Positions 35,067 through 46,880 of a stretch of 64,000 nucleotides of DNA are shown piece after piece. The DNA lies in assembly GCA_031769625.1 (NCBI GenBank), contig JAUIMM010000584.1, positions 1,300,001 through 1,364,000 of the forward strand, given 5' to 3'. Numbering within the stretch: position 1 is the stretch's first letter; each line of letters begins with the position of its first letter. A program made the translations under genes and the position numbers. A model generated the notes under the pieces. It was not told the DNA's origin. It made no database searches and saw only the letters and a program-made list of their open reading frames with translations. Source of the DNA: Taudactylus pleione. Taxonomy: Eukaryota; Chordata; Amphibia; Anura; Myobatrachidae.

Positions 35067-35437
35067 CAGAGCCAGATTAAGGCTTGTAGGGGCCCGGTGC
35101 AACTAAGTTGTGGATGCCCCTCTGATAAAATTGACACCCTGCCACTATGCCCCTTACCTTGCTCCACAGTACTCCCTCCTATAAGCCACAAGGTGCCCCC
35201 CCTATACGCCACATGGGTACCCCCCTAATATGTCCTGTATGGTACACTCACCTCCTGTGGTTGGCTCCTTTTGAATGCTAAATGCTGTGACAGCCCAGTG
35301 CATACAGCGCAGTCATCAGCAGAGTATCTGTTCTCGGCAATGGCAGGGTTACACCAACCCCTTGTGGGGGCCCGTCTGTGTGTGGAGGCCCCGGGAAGAC
35401 CTCCCCTGTCGCCCCCCCCCACCTTAATCCGGCCATG
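35067..35437. repeat. hAT-like MITE, approximate ends
   Basis: CAGAGCCAGATTAAGG and inverted CCTTAATCCGGCCATG. Flanks CTGGTGGC and ATGGTGGT match at 6 of 8 positions, a possible eroded hAT duplication. Confidence 0.55.
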
Positions 35438-35611
35438 ATGGTGGTGATAATGAGTATCACACCAAAGGCGCAGATAGGGGCCAGCAAACCACAAGATGTG
35501 TACAACTCTGCATATGGAGGAATATTGTCATTTCTTTCCGTCAGCGCAGTGTGGGAACATCTGCTGCTAAGTTGCATTTAGCTCTTTTAAAACAATTTAT
35601 ATCTTTTAGAG

Positions 35612-36313
35612 CAGGGGTCAGGGAACTTTTTTACCTTTTACCCCAAAATATATTTAGATACGCCGACGTTACCCCCTTGATATGAAAGGAAGGAAATCAT
35701 ATAGTAGTGCCCCCATATAATGCCCCTGTAGTAGTGCCCCCATAGTTATGCCCCATGTAGTAGTGCCCCCATAGTTATGCCCCTGTAGTAGTGCCCCCAT
35801 AGTTATGCCCCTGTTGTAGTGCCCCCATATAATGCCCCTGTAGTAGTGCCCCCATAGTTATGCCCCTGTAGTAGTGCCCCCATATAATGCCCCTGTAGTA
35901 GTGCCCCCATATAATGCCCCTGTAGTGCCGCTTGTACAAAAAAAAAAAAACACCTTAATCCCCGCTCCTGCATCCGTCGCTGTCCTGTCCGCCCGGCTGC
36001 TCCTCGGAACTATAGGAGAGACGTCATGACGTCTCTCCCATAGTGCGCATGGAGTGAGCCGGAAGCTGGAGTTCAGAAGAGAACTCCAGCCTCCGGCTAA
36101 CGCGGCACTGCAGGGAAGGAGCCGGGCGCCCACTGGTAATAACATCTCAGCAGGCGTCCAGCTTAGAGCCTCCCTGCGGCACAGCCAGGCATGCATATGA
36201 ATCATTCTATATTATAGAATGATTCATATGCATGTCCGGCTGTCCGTCCATTACCCCCAGGAATTTCATTTTTACCCCATGTGGGGTAATTTACCCCTGT
36301 TCCCTGACCACTG
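35612..36313. mobile_element. hAT nonautonomous element with minisatellite, 702 bp
   Basis: CAGGGGTCAGGGAAC and inverted GTTCCCTGACCACTG; perfect 8-bp duplication TTTTAGAG (35604-35611, 36314-36321). Contains about ten TAGTGCCCCCATA/ATGCCCCTG units (35700-35935). It then carries a module (CCCCGCTCCTG, GAGACGTCATGACGTCTCTC, GAGCCGGAAG) that also occurs in the unrelated element at 44408-45482. Confidence 0.93.
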
Positions 36314-36460
36314 TTTTAGAGGGATCAGGCCCACATTAATGTATTATTTTCCTGATAAGGCAATAATTAGTATGGCAACATACCATATAACCCTGCATTT
36401 TAACCTTTGGACTGTTTAGTATTCTTGCAATCGACAATATATATTATCTATCAGGACTAT

Positions 36461-37039
36461 GGACCTGATTCAGACCCGGTCGCTAGTTGCGGCCGCTCGC
36501 ACCTAGCATATGTAAATTCGGATTAGTGACGACATGGCAGGTAATCGCACGCCAAGGCATAAGCACTCCCACTATGTCTTGGCGAGCGATCAGTTTGTCA
36601 ATGTAGATGCCCATTAGCGTGTCTTTACATGCCCACTAACGCACGTCATCTCCAGGAAGTGTCTTAAAACATTGGTACATCGAGGACCATCGGAAACGAT
36701 CGCAGCGCTTGTGGTTGACTGTACCCCCCACAAGCACTGCGAGCTCTTCAGTGTAAAAAACAACCAAGTGACGTGTAGTAGGACGCATCTTTGCTAATTA
36801 TGCACACCCACAAAACTCTCAGACACGCCTCTGTTCGCACATCCACTCCCCTGTTACCACCCTCAAACGGTACATTCTGTCACTCAAAGTAGCGGGCAGT
36901 CTGTGTACTACAAGCGCGCGATTCCCCATCGCTGAGACTGGCTTGCGCACGCGCACAGCGAATTATACGCATGTGCAGACGGGCGACTATCGGTCAGTGC
37001 GAGCGGCCACAGCTTAGCGAGCAGGTCTGAATCAGGTCC
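36461..37039. mobile_element. MITE of the GGGCCTGATTCAG family, subtype I
   Basis: GGACCTGATTCAG to CTGAATCAGGTCC with duplication TAT (36458-36460, 37040-37042). Interior blocks shared with the other subtype I copies. Confidence 0.92.
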
Positions 37040-37042
37040 TAT

Positions 37043-37689
37043 GACTGTAAAACACAGGTAATTACAAAGACCTGACACTGCCTCTACAGTATATGCGTAC
37101 TTTGAGTAAGAATTTCCTATGAGCTGATACAGCCTCTAATATAAATGACACTCGCAAGAAATGGTTACAAGATCTTCCTGGACTGATCCTGAAAGGTGTG
37201 AGGAACAGGATATGATTCAGCCTTTTATTCACCTTTGTTCCCTGGAGTTTAACTTGCACTGTGCATTCGTCCTCATGTACAGAACATAGGGGAGAAGGCT
37301 GCAAATGAATTCATTATTCTATTTATGTGCAAACGCAGCCAGCAAAACCGCTTTAGAGCCAGTCCCATGGAAACAATTGTGGAATTAAGTAGAATACAAA
37401 CAAACACGTATAATATTTGAGACAAAGCTTTCCTGCTATGAGAAGACCCATATAGTATTTGTTATTATGAGTATAAGGCGCATATTTATCACAATCCAAT
37501 TTTTAATGATGATGTCGTTGATGTCATACAGTTTTTATGCCTAAATTCACAACATGAAAATGAATATTTAGATGTGAATTTAGCATTATACTCTTACTGG
37601 GAGACAGTCAGATAAGAGCCCTTCGCGTCTTACACTGTCAGTCATATTCCAGTTTTGGCATCTGTGCTCATACTGAGCATGCAAAGCCG
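37043..37689. other. No recognised feature
   Basis: Unique-looking AT-rich sequence, no supportable ORF. Confidence 0.4.
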
Positions 37690-38075
37690 TGAATGGGTAT
37701 GAAGTCCCGGCGACTGATTTCCTGACGCCAGCAGCCCGAAGGGAGAAGATCCCGACAGGGCAGGTAAGTACTCTATGCCTACCCCTCCCCCCCCCTAACC
37801 CTGCCTTTAGTGGTGCCTAACCCTAACCTCCCCCCGGGGGTGCTTAACCCTAGCACTCCCCCCTAGGGGTGTATAACCCTAACCTCCCCCCCAAAAAAAT
37901 CAACCCTGCTACGCTCCCTAAACTTAACCTTCCCCCTCGCAGCTAAGGGCACCCCGGACTTTCCTTCATCGAGATTAAGATAGGCATTGGTATTTCGATT
38001 CCTATCTTAAGTCCCTTGTCAGGATTCGGATGTCGGTATTGACTTGCAGCTGCTGGTCTTATAACTACATCCTGC
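37690..38075. repeat. MITE of the TCCCGAC family with TAACCCT-rich core
   Basis: AGTCCCGGCGACTG and GATCCCGACAGGGCAG on the left, GGATTCGGATGTCGGTATTG on the right, with CCTAACCCTAACCTCCCCC-type repeats between. Confidence 0.6.
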
Positions 38076-38249
38076 GTGGCCGGCATATGCCTCAGTGAAG
38101 GAATCCCCAATACAGTAATCCATAGGCTACTATAGGTTAACGCCATCCTCAGATGGTGTTATTTATCGTAGCCAAACTTTCCGGAGCTTGGTAAATCCAA
38201 CTGCGCAGCAGCTCTCTTAGAAAGCTATGAGGGCTGCTTACCAGTCAGA

Positions 38250-38600
38250 AATGGAGGGACCATTGCATATAAATACTGGGGATCCTTAATATTTTGTTGT
38301 TCCTATGGTTAAGCATACTAGCGAAACGCGCTTCAGGAGACACGCGGTGCACGCTGCATAGTGTGCACTATGTGTGTGTTTGTTTTTATATGTGTCATAC
38401 TAATGTAAAATCTATATGTATATGAAGGGTGTCTGATAGACGCTGGGACTCAGTGAGCAGGCGTCTGGGCTCCAACATAGGCTATGCACACCAATGTGGA
38501 TAACTATTACAATGTGTCAATAAACTTAGCAACATAATTATTTATATGGCTGGTGCACCAGTTATGCCTGCATAACCATTTAGAGACAGGATCAATACCG
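38250..38600 (+). repeat. Penelope-like element fragment with degenerate ribozyme motif
   Basis: Contains AGCGAAACGCGCTTCAGG (about 38321-38338), the 3' half of the short-stem hammerhead typical of Penelope-like elements. The expected CTGANGA box is replaced by CCTATGGTTA. Unassigned AT-rich sequence continues to about 39880, which may be part of the same element. Confidence 0.4.
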
Positions 38601-40544
38601 ATACTGATGTGTTTAAGTTCTTCTTGACAATTTAACATTTTATGAGAAGAACATTAATTAGTGCCTACAATCATATTTAAGTAGTAGGCACACCAGATAA
38701 CCAAGGCTATACAGCAAATGATGCTAGTTTGCCAGGTCACTGTTTATATAATGGACATGAATGAGTGGTACGATCAGTATCCATTATACTATCAGTAGTG
38801 CCTTTTTGTATTGGATCTAACCCTCCACCTATTGTGACAGACTAGTAATAATAATTGCCCATTTAAGAACGTAATATAGTTACATTTTGCAGATGCACAA
38901 AATAGCATATTTATGCACGATAGAGAAGAACTAATACTGTTAGGTTAACAGGGGCATTCAGCATTATTTATCAGTATATTTCTGTACCCAGTAAACGCTG
39001 TGTTGCTGAGGCATCTATCGCATTAAATCCATCAGCGTCCAATCATTTATATCAGCAATTTGCCGTCCAAGAATCTGCACCTACCATTGCTAATAGTATA
39101 TCTATTATGTGTTACAGCGTTCTGTGTACTATAAACACAATTACTGATGCTGGCTTTTATAGCAGAAAACACTGTGTCTAATATGAACAACTAACTGAGG
39201 ATCCAACAAGTAATTATATATACCAGAATCTAATTCGGTTGGTACATGGTATGGATATTTCCTAAGTGATTTGGATCTATAATATACCTATGGGATATAG
39301 AGCAATTCCCTATTACTGTTCATATTAGCACTGTATGTGGGAGGTGTGTATAAGCAATTAAGTGAGAGATTATAATTGATGGATTAATAAATATCCCGAC
39401 TTTGGGTTTTGGTGTTGAGGTCTACAATACAATTAATAAGGACTATCGGTATTTGGTGATACTGTCAATAAATCCTTGATGTATATTATTTGCATATAGC
39501 AATTACAAATTGTTAATATATGTCCCTGGTCTACAGGCACCTGGGAGTTATGAATAACATGACGATGTTATGAGTTAACAAACGAGAGTAGATCTGATAT
39601 TGTGAATGACACTAAATTATTTTTTATACAATATATGCTTTGTGTTTACTATAAAAAATAAAAATAATATTTCGCTAATCCATTTTAAGGAGTCATTAAA
39701 GGTTATACTTTAGATTAATCAGTGCTACTGAACTGTTGTTAGTGGATTTATGAGATTTAATATAACACTAATTTGTTTTGTGAGTGCCCGATGTAGGAAT
39801 ACTTTTTTCTTTTGTGTTTTCGGATCCTTCATATTTGTAGGTAGCTCCCAAATATGGGTGTTTTCGGGGGATACCCAGCAAATATTGTTTAATTAACATG
39901 CCTTTTACTGTTGCATTACATTTCAAGACGATTCAGTTAAGCTTCTTTGCTCTGCAGACATTCTTACTGTTAGTCCAGTTGTCACATACTGTACATTGCT
40001 GATTTAGCACTCTTGCACCGAAAACAGGCTGACCTCCAATATCCATGTCATTGTACAGGACTGAAGCATTAACGCTTAACTGTTTTAGAACAATGTGGCA
40101 GAGGACAGTGATAAGTAGCCTACTAGTGCAAGAACACATTTGCATTCCTACAGGGCCACATAATGTATGCTGAGTCAGTCATGCAATAATCATTGTTAAT
40201 AAGTTCCTTTTAATTAATAAATACTGTACTTTTTGTTCTACGTAACAAACATGCATGAAATATATGGAAATGTGATTGTTTATTCTTCGGTACATGTAGC
40301 TGTGACCCCTTATCACTGTGTATCTGATATGAGGAGCATGGGTAGGTGGCCGACCTCCTCACTAATGCATTTATATATAGTCCCTGCTCATGCCTTTACA
40401 GCAATTTTATTTCTGTGTGGACACAGGTGATTCTATGTGGTGGTTCTACTAATACAATACAGACCATTTCTATTCAAAATATGTTCCCTTTATTAAACGG
40501 CTCATCCAGCACGTCGCGTCAGAAAAAATAAATAAATTACAGGT
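38601..40544. other. No recognised gene
   Basis: AT-rich, no ORF of note; 38600-39880 could be untranslated retroelement sequence. Confidence 0.35.
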
Positions 40545-40607
40545 TGTAATGTAACGAAAAAGGTAAAAAGCCAAGGGGGTTTGAACACTTTTGCAAGGCA
40601 CTGTATC
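40545..40607. repeat. Solo Tc1 terminal repeat remnant
   Basis: GGTTGTAATGTAACGAAAAA then AAAGCCAAGGGGGTTTGAAC and TTGCAAGGCACTGTA, matching the 3' end of Tc1-type elements. Confidence 0.75.
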
Positions 40608-42175
40608 TCTCTACCCCTCCGCTCTCCCAAATGCTACTGCTTAAAAAGTATTTATACTGCATTCCCTGATATTCTTTCGATTATTGATACTCCTTCATAA
40701 ATGTGACTTAATTGACCAAAAGATTTGTATTCATCTGGAGAACTCATCTGACAGTTGTTTATCAGATTATTCACACTTGAAAGCCAAATGACTTCCTACT
40801 GTATGGATAAAAGAATGGACCATTGTGTACTGTCGAGGTTGAAAAAAAAAATCAATATGTTCCGCTAAGGGCAATCAACTCTACCCATGAAGTGATCTAG
40901 TATTGATTTTTATCAGTGTCCTTTTCCATTTTCTTTAGTTTACCCTTGCTTTGTAACCTTTCTTTCCATAACATTGACTGTGAAGAGCAGTGCATCTGAT
41001 ATGTACCTTTGTACTACAAAACATGACACCTCTGTCATATTGTTTCTAGTCCATTTTTATTGTCAATTTCTGTCTTAAAAGCAATCAAAATTACAGGTGT
41101 ACCTGACACCTAAACACAGTGATGGAAGCCTTTCTGCAAGCTCAGCCAGTATACAGTACATGGCATTTATGCCTTGTACCATGCACAACAAAATCACTTC
41201 TTCAACAAATGCCCTTATTATTTGTGGACCTTACGGTACTCTTGGTGTCTTTAAAATTAATATTAGCTCAACAGAATATCTTTTTAAGTTATAAAATTGT
41301 CAGGGGTCCCAGAGCTCTGTAATTTGAATACCTAGATGTACAAAACTAAATAAAAGAGCCACAGGTCCACTCACACTTTCTATAATAATTGCGCAGACTC
41401 AGCGACAACATTTCTACCAAGTTAATGGGTCGCCCCCTGCTAGTAATTGATAACAGTTTATAGCGTAACCTCTATCACAATTGCACAGGCTCGTTGAAAC
41501 AGTTCCCATTCAGTTAATTGGTCAGTCCCTGCTTCTAGCACTTATTAATATGGTATTGTGCTGATACTTCATATATCTGAAATTATATGCCTGTTTGATT
41601 TCTAAATCGCACCTAATCTGCGTTTATATTTCCAATATATGTCGCTATGATTTTGTGCTATCTCAGCTATCATAGACATATCAATTTTATGTCATAAACC
41701 ATATAAAATATGATGCCTCTTTGATCTGGTGTAGACACGTGTGTAAGATGGTTTGATTACCCCCATACTGTGCTGGCTTCCTTTGGCTACAGTCAGTCAA
41801 AGGCTGTGTGTGTCCTAATCCCCTGTCACGTAATCACATTGTCTGCTGCCAAAGTGCCCTAACTGAATGTACATGTCAATCGTACATCCTGGTTCCAGGA
41901 TGTCTTCAGAGATACATTCTAATGACCTCTACCAATCTCCTCTCCTGAGTAGAATTAACATACTAATGACAAACCTTCCAAGTGCTAACAAAGGCCTTCT
42001 TGTACTATGATTCTCTGACTGTTTATTAACAAAATCAGCATTGTATGAGTCATAGGACTTATAACTCTTTTGACATTTGTGCGGCAGATTTATAACTCAT
42101 ATATCGACAAGAAAACTAACTCACAAGACCCTAATATTGATATTTCTTACACTATTATTTGATTTTAACGCTTTC
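40608..42175. other. No recognised gene; imperfect direct repeat at 41370-41560
   Basis: ATAATTGCGCAGACTCAGCGA and ACAATTGCACAGGCTCGTTGA begin two related ~95-bp segments, each followed by AGTTAATNGGTC. Origin unknown. Otherwise nothing supportable. Confidence 0.4.
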
Positions 42176-42179
42176 AAAT

Positions 42180-42500
42180 GGGTTCGGTATGGGTTGGCAG
42201 CATCTGGGATCCCGCCGGTCAGAATCCCGACGCTGGCATCCCGACAGGGTTATAATAATGACACTTGTCGGTCAGTATTCTAACCCTCTCCCTAGCCTAA
42301 CCCTCCCTCCCCGGTACTTGAACCTAACCTCCACCCCAGTGCCTAAACCTAACCTCCCCGTACCCTAACCTTCCCCCTAGTGCCTAACCTTAAACCCGTT
42401 ACTTACAGTCGTATTCCAACAGGTTTCAGGATTCCGGTGTCGGCATTTTAAGCACCAGCATTCCGACTTTCGGGATTTTAACAGGATCCCTTGTCCAATA
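42180..42500. repeat. MITE of the TCCCGAC family
   Basis: GGGATCCCGCCGGTCAGAAT and GACGCTGGCATCCCGACAGG at the left, CATTCCGACTTTCGGGATT at the right, CCTAACCT-rich core. Confidence 0.65.
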
Positions 42501-43165
42501 CCTACGGGATTAACTCATTCTTAACTACAGTTCATTCTATTTTACTTTTAAGCCATATTTATTTATTTGGTTTGTTGACAGGCTTAGGCCTACAAGGGAA
42601 AACACTTTATGTATATTGGAAGAACCTAAGAAGCCTGATAAACTTTTATTTAACTGAAAATTTAATTTGTAGTTTTTATTAACACTAATAGTTTTTGTGG
42701 TTTTTTTCAAAATATCTTTATTGAATGTTTTTCATAACTGTTATACCAAAAATATATGAACATTGGTATATTTACTGAATAGAAATATTTGACATATATA
42801 TCAACAGAATATGAAAATGCTTACAAGAAAAAAAAAGCAGGAGCTACATATAAGGGACCAAATATCTTCATGTAGATCAGAGCAAAACAAGTTGACATAA
42901 ATTTTAGAATAGAAAGCGTATTTCACTACATACTTTCGTGTTCAAATAGCAAAATTTCTAAAATAATCAAACAAACGCACTAATCTGTTTTAATTAAAGA
43001 CATAACATAGGGAGAGACACAGTGGACACCAGACAAGGGGAAGAAACATTAGGGAAAAATAGGGGGGGGTGTATAAAGACAAATATAAAATATTTCCGGA
43101 CTATGAATATTATTCGTTGTTTATCCATCAAATACATATCTAGAGGAAAAGATAGAACTGAACCA

Positions 43166-43167
<2 letters not shown>

Positions 43168-43211
<44 letters not shown>
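43168..43211. repeat. (TA)n microsatellite
   Basis: About 22 AT units within the LINE 3' UTR. Confidence 0.95.
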
Positions 43212-43214
<3 letters not shown>

Positions 43215-43328
43215 ACATGGAATAAGATAAACCTTGCAACATTCATTGAAAGATAGTTATCATAATAGAAGGGTGGGATTCTAGATTTCCGGAGAGGGTT
43301 GTAGTATTGTAGATTGGTAACATAATAG

Positions 43329-44405
43329 TTATGATATTTTCCTGAGGAGGAACCAGTCAGTATTCTCGAAGATTTTAAGTATTTGTGTTTGAGATTCTGA
43401 GTCTAAAGATTCAATGAATCTCCCCCATTTGTGGTAGAACCGAATCACTCCTGTCTCAATATGTGGAAGGGTAGAGTATCTGTCATAGTACATTAATTTT
43501 AGCAATAATTCCCTTACTTCTTGAATTGTAGACTTGGAGTGAGTGGTCCAGTGTCGTAATATGACCTTTTTTGCGACAGTAACAATTACAAAGAGAGGCT
43601 TTAACGCCTGAGTGTCAGCATTTAATTCCCATCCAGCAAAGTTTGCAAATAGAAGAGCTAATGGATCTAATGTGAGATTAAGCTGTAGATTAGTATTCAA
43701 ATCTACTATTAGTTTATTCCAAAACTTTTTGATTGCTCCACGCTCCCACATACAATGAATAAAGGAAGCATTGAAATATCTACATTTTTTACAAGATCCC
43801 GACTCAGAAGGAACCATATATTTGCGTTGAGAAGGCGCAACATATGCTCTGTTTAAAGTTTTAAGGTGGACTTCTTGTAATAAGGTAGAGTTTAAGGTGC
43901 GCATAATGAATTCAAAGTTCTGAAAAGGTCTCTTTCTATAATTATAGAGGGGATGTCTGTTTGCCAAGATTTCAACGTCTTTGACCAAACTTTAGAAGTT
44001 TCAGATGAGATCAATTCTTTATAGAGAAATCTGGTTCTATATACAGTTTTAGAAATCTGGGAGATTAGAGACATCAAAAAATCCTGAGAACAGGTCTCCA
44101 TCATAGGGAGCGGTATTGATTGTATATAATGTCTTAGTTGGAGATATATGTAAAGGTACAGTAAGAGTGAGGGAGTTCATATTTCTCTCTAAGCTCTGAA
44201 AAGGATAATAGTTTGCCACCCGGGTCAAATATGTCTGCTGTAGAACTAATACATTTGAACTGAAGTCTTTTAAAAATAGGATTTTCCATTCCCGGGAGAA
44301 ACTGTGGATTACCCCAGAGTGGGATGAATTTGGAATGTCTAGGATTCCTCTTACGGGATTTGTTAATGACCCACCATGTGAAGTACGTGTAATGGAACAT
44401 TAAGT
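43329..44405 (-). pseudogene. LINE ORF2 C-terminal part
   Basis: Two - strand frames: 44405-44134 (YTYFTWWVINKSRKRNPRHS, FIPLWGNPQFLPGM) and 44104/43988-43329. The latter contains CKKCRYFNASFIHCMWE, the conserved Cys-x2-Cys-x7-His-x-Cys knuckle at the end of L1 ORF2, followed by FWNKLIV and a conserved tail (KPLFVIVTVAKKVILRHW). Frame changes make it nonfunctional. It joins the RT part on the other side of the inserted element. Confidence 0.85.
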
Positions 44406-44407
44406 TA

Positions 44408-45482
44408 CCGTATATACTCGAGTATAAATCGACCCGAATATAAGCCGAGGTACCTACTTTTACCACAAAAAACTGGGAAAACTTATTGACTCGAGTATAA
44501 GCCTAGGGTGGGAAATGCAGCAGCTGGTAGTGCCCCCAGTGGTAATCCCCCCTTTCAGTGCCCCCAGTAGTAATCCCCCCCTGGTAGTGCCCCCAGTGGT
44601 AATCCCCCCCTTTTAGTGCCCCCAGTAGTAATCCCCCCCTTTTAGTGCCCCCAGTAGTAATCCCCCCTTGGTAGTTCCCCTAGTGGTAATCCCCCCTTTC
44701 AGTGCCCCCAGTAGTAACCCCCCTTGTAGTGCCCCCAGTGGTAATCCCCCCATTTTAGTGCCCCCAGTAGTAATCCCACCCTGGTAGTTCCCCCAGTGGT
44801 AATCCCCCCCTTTTAGTGCCCCCAGTAGTAATCCCCACCTGGTAGTTCCCCCAGTGGTAATCCCCCCTTTCAGTGCTCCCAGTAGTAATCCCCCCCTGGT
44901 AGTGCCCCCAGTGGTAATCCCCCCCTTTTAGTGCCCCCAGTAGTAATCCCCCCCTGGTAGTTCCCCCAGTGGTAATCCCCCTTTAGTGCCCCCAGTAGTA
45001 ATTCCCCCCTGGTAGTGCCCCCTGTAGTAATCGCCCCCTGGTAGTGACCCCTGTAGTAATCGCCCCCTGGTAGTGCCCCCAGTAGTCCCCTCCAGTAGAG
45101 AGAGACGTAATAATAACAAAACAAAAAAATCACTTACCTGAAACCCCCGCTCCTGGTCCCGCCGCTAACAGCTCCTCCGGTCGCTTTGAATGGGAGAGAT
45201 GTCATTACTCATGACGTCTCTCCCATTACCCACTGCAGGAGCCGGAAGATGGCTCCCGCAGTGGGAGCAGCAGCAGCCGATGAGAGTCTGACAGACTCTC
45301 AGCGGCTGCTGATTACAACAAACACACAGCTGTCGGTTCCGGTGGCTGTGTGTTTGTGCTGTGTAGCGCTGACCGAACTCCGTCCGGTCAGCGCTACACT
45401 TCACTCGAGTATAAGCCGAGGGGGTACTTTTTCAGCACAAAAAATGTGCTGAAAAACTCGGGTTATACTCGAGTATATACGG
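44408..45482. mobile_element. TA-duplicating element with CCGTATATACTCGAGTATA ends
   Basis: CCGTATATACTCGAGTATAA and inverted TTATACTCGAGTATATACGG, flanked by TA (44406-44407, 45483-45484), inserted into LINE coding sequence. 1075 bp, noncoding. 44525-45090 is a minisatellite built from CCCCAGTAGTAATCCCCCC and GGTAGTGCCCCCAGTGG units. The right part has a GAGAGATGTCAT/ATGACGTCTCTC palindrome and GAGCCGGAAG, shared with 35612-36313. The CTCGAGTATAAGCC motif is repeated internally near both ends. Confidence 0.88.
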
Positions 45483-45649
45483 TATGTAAATATTCAGGAG
45501 GTATTAGTGATTTCGGGGTGTGTATGAGAGCTTCCGGGAAATAAGGTTACATTAGCTCACAATCTACAGGATAAATGGTATAAGTACTGCGTGAAAGAAG
45601 CCAATCTGTTATGTAATGAAAATGTACAGCATGTGTAAAGCTTAAAAGG

Positions 45650-46876
45650 TCAGGAAAGTTGACTCCCCCATCTTCTGTAGAGTTTTAATTTGGCTTGTGC
45701 TATTCTGGGTTTTTTGTTGGACCAGTTAAACTTTACAAATAATCTAGTTATACGAGTAATATCTGCTCGAGATAATGTGATGGGCAGCATTTGGATCATG
45801 TATGATAATCTGGGGAAGAGGACATTTTTAATTACCGCTAATCTACCAAGCATTGATGAGGGTAGCAACATCCATCGGTCCAGCGTCTTACCTATTGACT
45901 GAAGCAGAGGTGAAAATTTTAGGGAGTAAAGTTTAAATATCTGAGCAGGTATTTGTACCCCCAGGTATTTAATCTGGGTGTCCAGAATCTTAAATGAGCT
46001 CAATGAAGGGGATTGTGAGATTGAGGCCAAGTCTCCAGAGACAACCAGGATCTCCGATTTCTCTATGTTGATTTTATAACCTGAGAATCCTCGATGATGC
46101 TCATAAAATTCAGGACGGAATCAGAGGGGGAGGATAAAAATAGCAGCATGTCATCTGCGAATAGCGCTACTCGCAGATTTATTTTGACAACCATGATACC
46201 CTGAAAAAGGGGGGGTTATCTCAGTGCAATTGCCAAAGGCTTGAGCGCCAAGGCAAATAGTAGGGGGGATAGTGGACATGCCTGTCGCGTGCCTCTTTGT
46301 ATTAGGAAAGGGGCAGAGATGTGTCCATCACATACCACCTGTGTAGTGGGATTGTAATACAGAGTTCTTAAAATATTCAGAAATTCTTCTCTAAAGCCAA
46401 ATCTCTCCAGAGTAGAAAAGAGATGAGACCACAACACCATGTCAAATGTCTTTTCCGCGTCAAGTGACAGTATAATTTTATCTGTAGAGTTGGAAGGGTT
46501 ATTGGCAGCTAAAATGGCTGATGAAACATGTCTGATATTGACCACCGAACATCTGCCAGCAATCAAGACAGCTTGATCTTCATGAAGTATTGAAGGTAAA
46601 ATGTTTCACTCTCTCCGCCATTATTTTGGTTAGTACTTTGTAATCTAAATTGAGAAGAGATATAGGGCAGTAAGAGCTGGGATTACTGAGATCATGGCCT
46701 GGTTTTGGCAGAATTTTGAGGGTCGCTGAATTGAAATGGATTGGCATGGTGTTGTGTTGGATAATATGATTTAATACAGTTGTAAGAGTGGGACAATTAT
46801 TCTTAGAAAGTATATGGACGAGGGAGGGGTGATCATCGAACATACAGCCACCAACAGTCTGTTTACTAACTGCCAA
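45650..46876 (-). pseudogene. LINE reverse transcriptase (fragment)
   Basis: In - strand order: ILPKPGHDLSNPSSYCPISL then LNLDYKVLTKIMAERV (RT motif 0-1), KIILSLDAEKTFDMVLW (motif with catalytic Asp) and RGTRQACPLSPLLFALAL (motif 4), across 46876-46216 in two frames. The segment 46200-46035 would hold the second catalytic motif but is out of frame; around 46160 the complement decodes to a variant (LFADDMLLFL, from CTATTCGCAGATGACATGCT). The post-RT domain is at 46030-45650 (YLGVQIP, WMLLPSSMLGRLAVIKNVLF, PRLSYMIQMLP). At least two frameshifts. Confidence 0.87.
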
Positions 46877-46880
46877 CGAG

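Larger units (their letters stand above)
42697..46880 (-). mobile_element. 5'-truncated L1-type LINE, split by another element
   Basis: Antisense to adora2b. Its 3' end is at about 42700, where (- strand) TTCAATAAAGATATTTTG precedes an A-run, a normal L1 tail. ORF2 is recognisable from inside the reverse transcriptase (46876) through the C-terminal Cys/His region (about 43330). Endonuclease and ORF1 are missing, so it is a truncated insertion. Interrupted by the element at 44408-45482. Confidence 0.88.

Noticed and set aside
44870..45133. Gly/Tyr/Thr-rich repeat protein on the - strand
   Set aside because: Translation of the CCCCAGTAGTAAT minisatellite within a transposable element.
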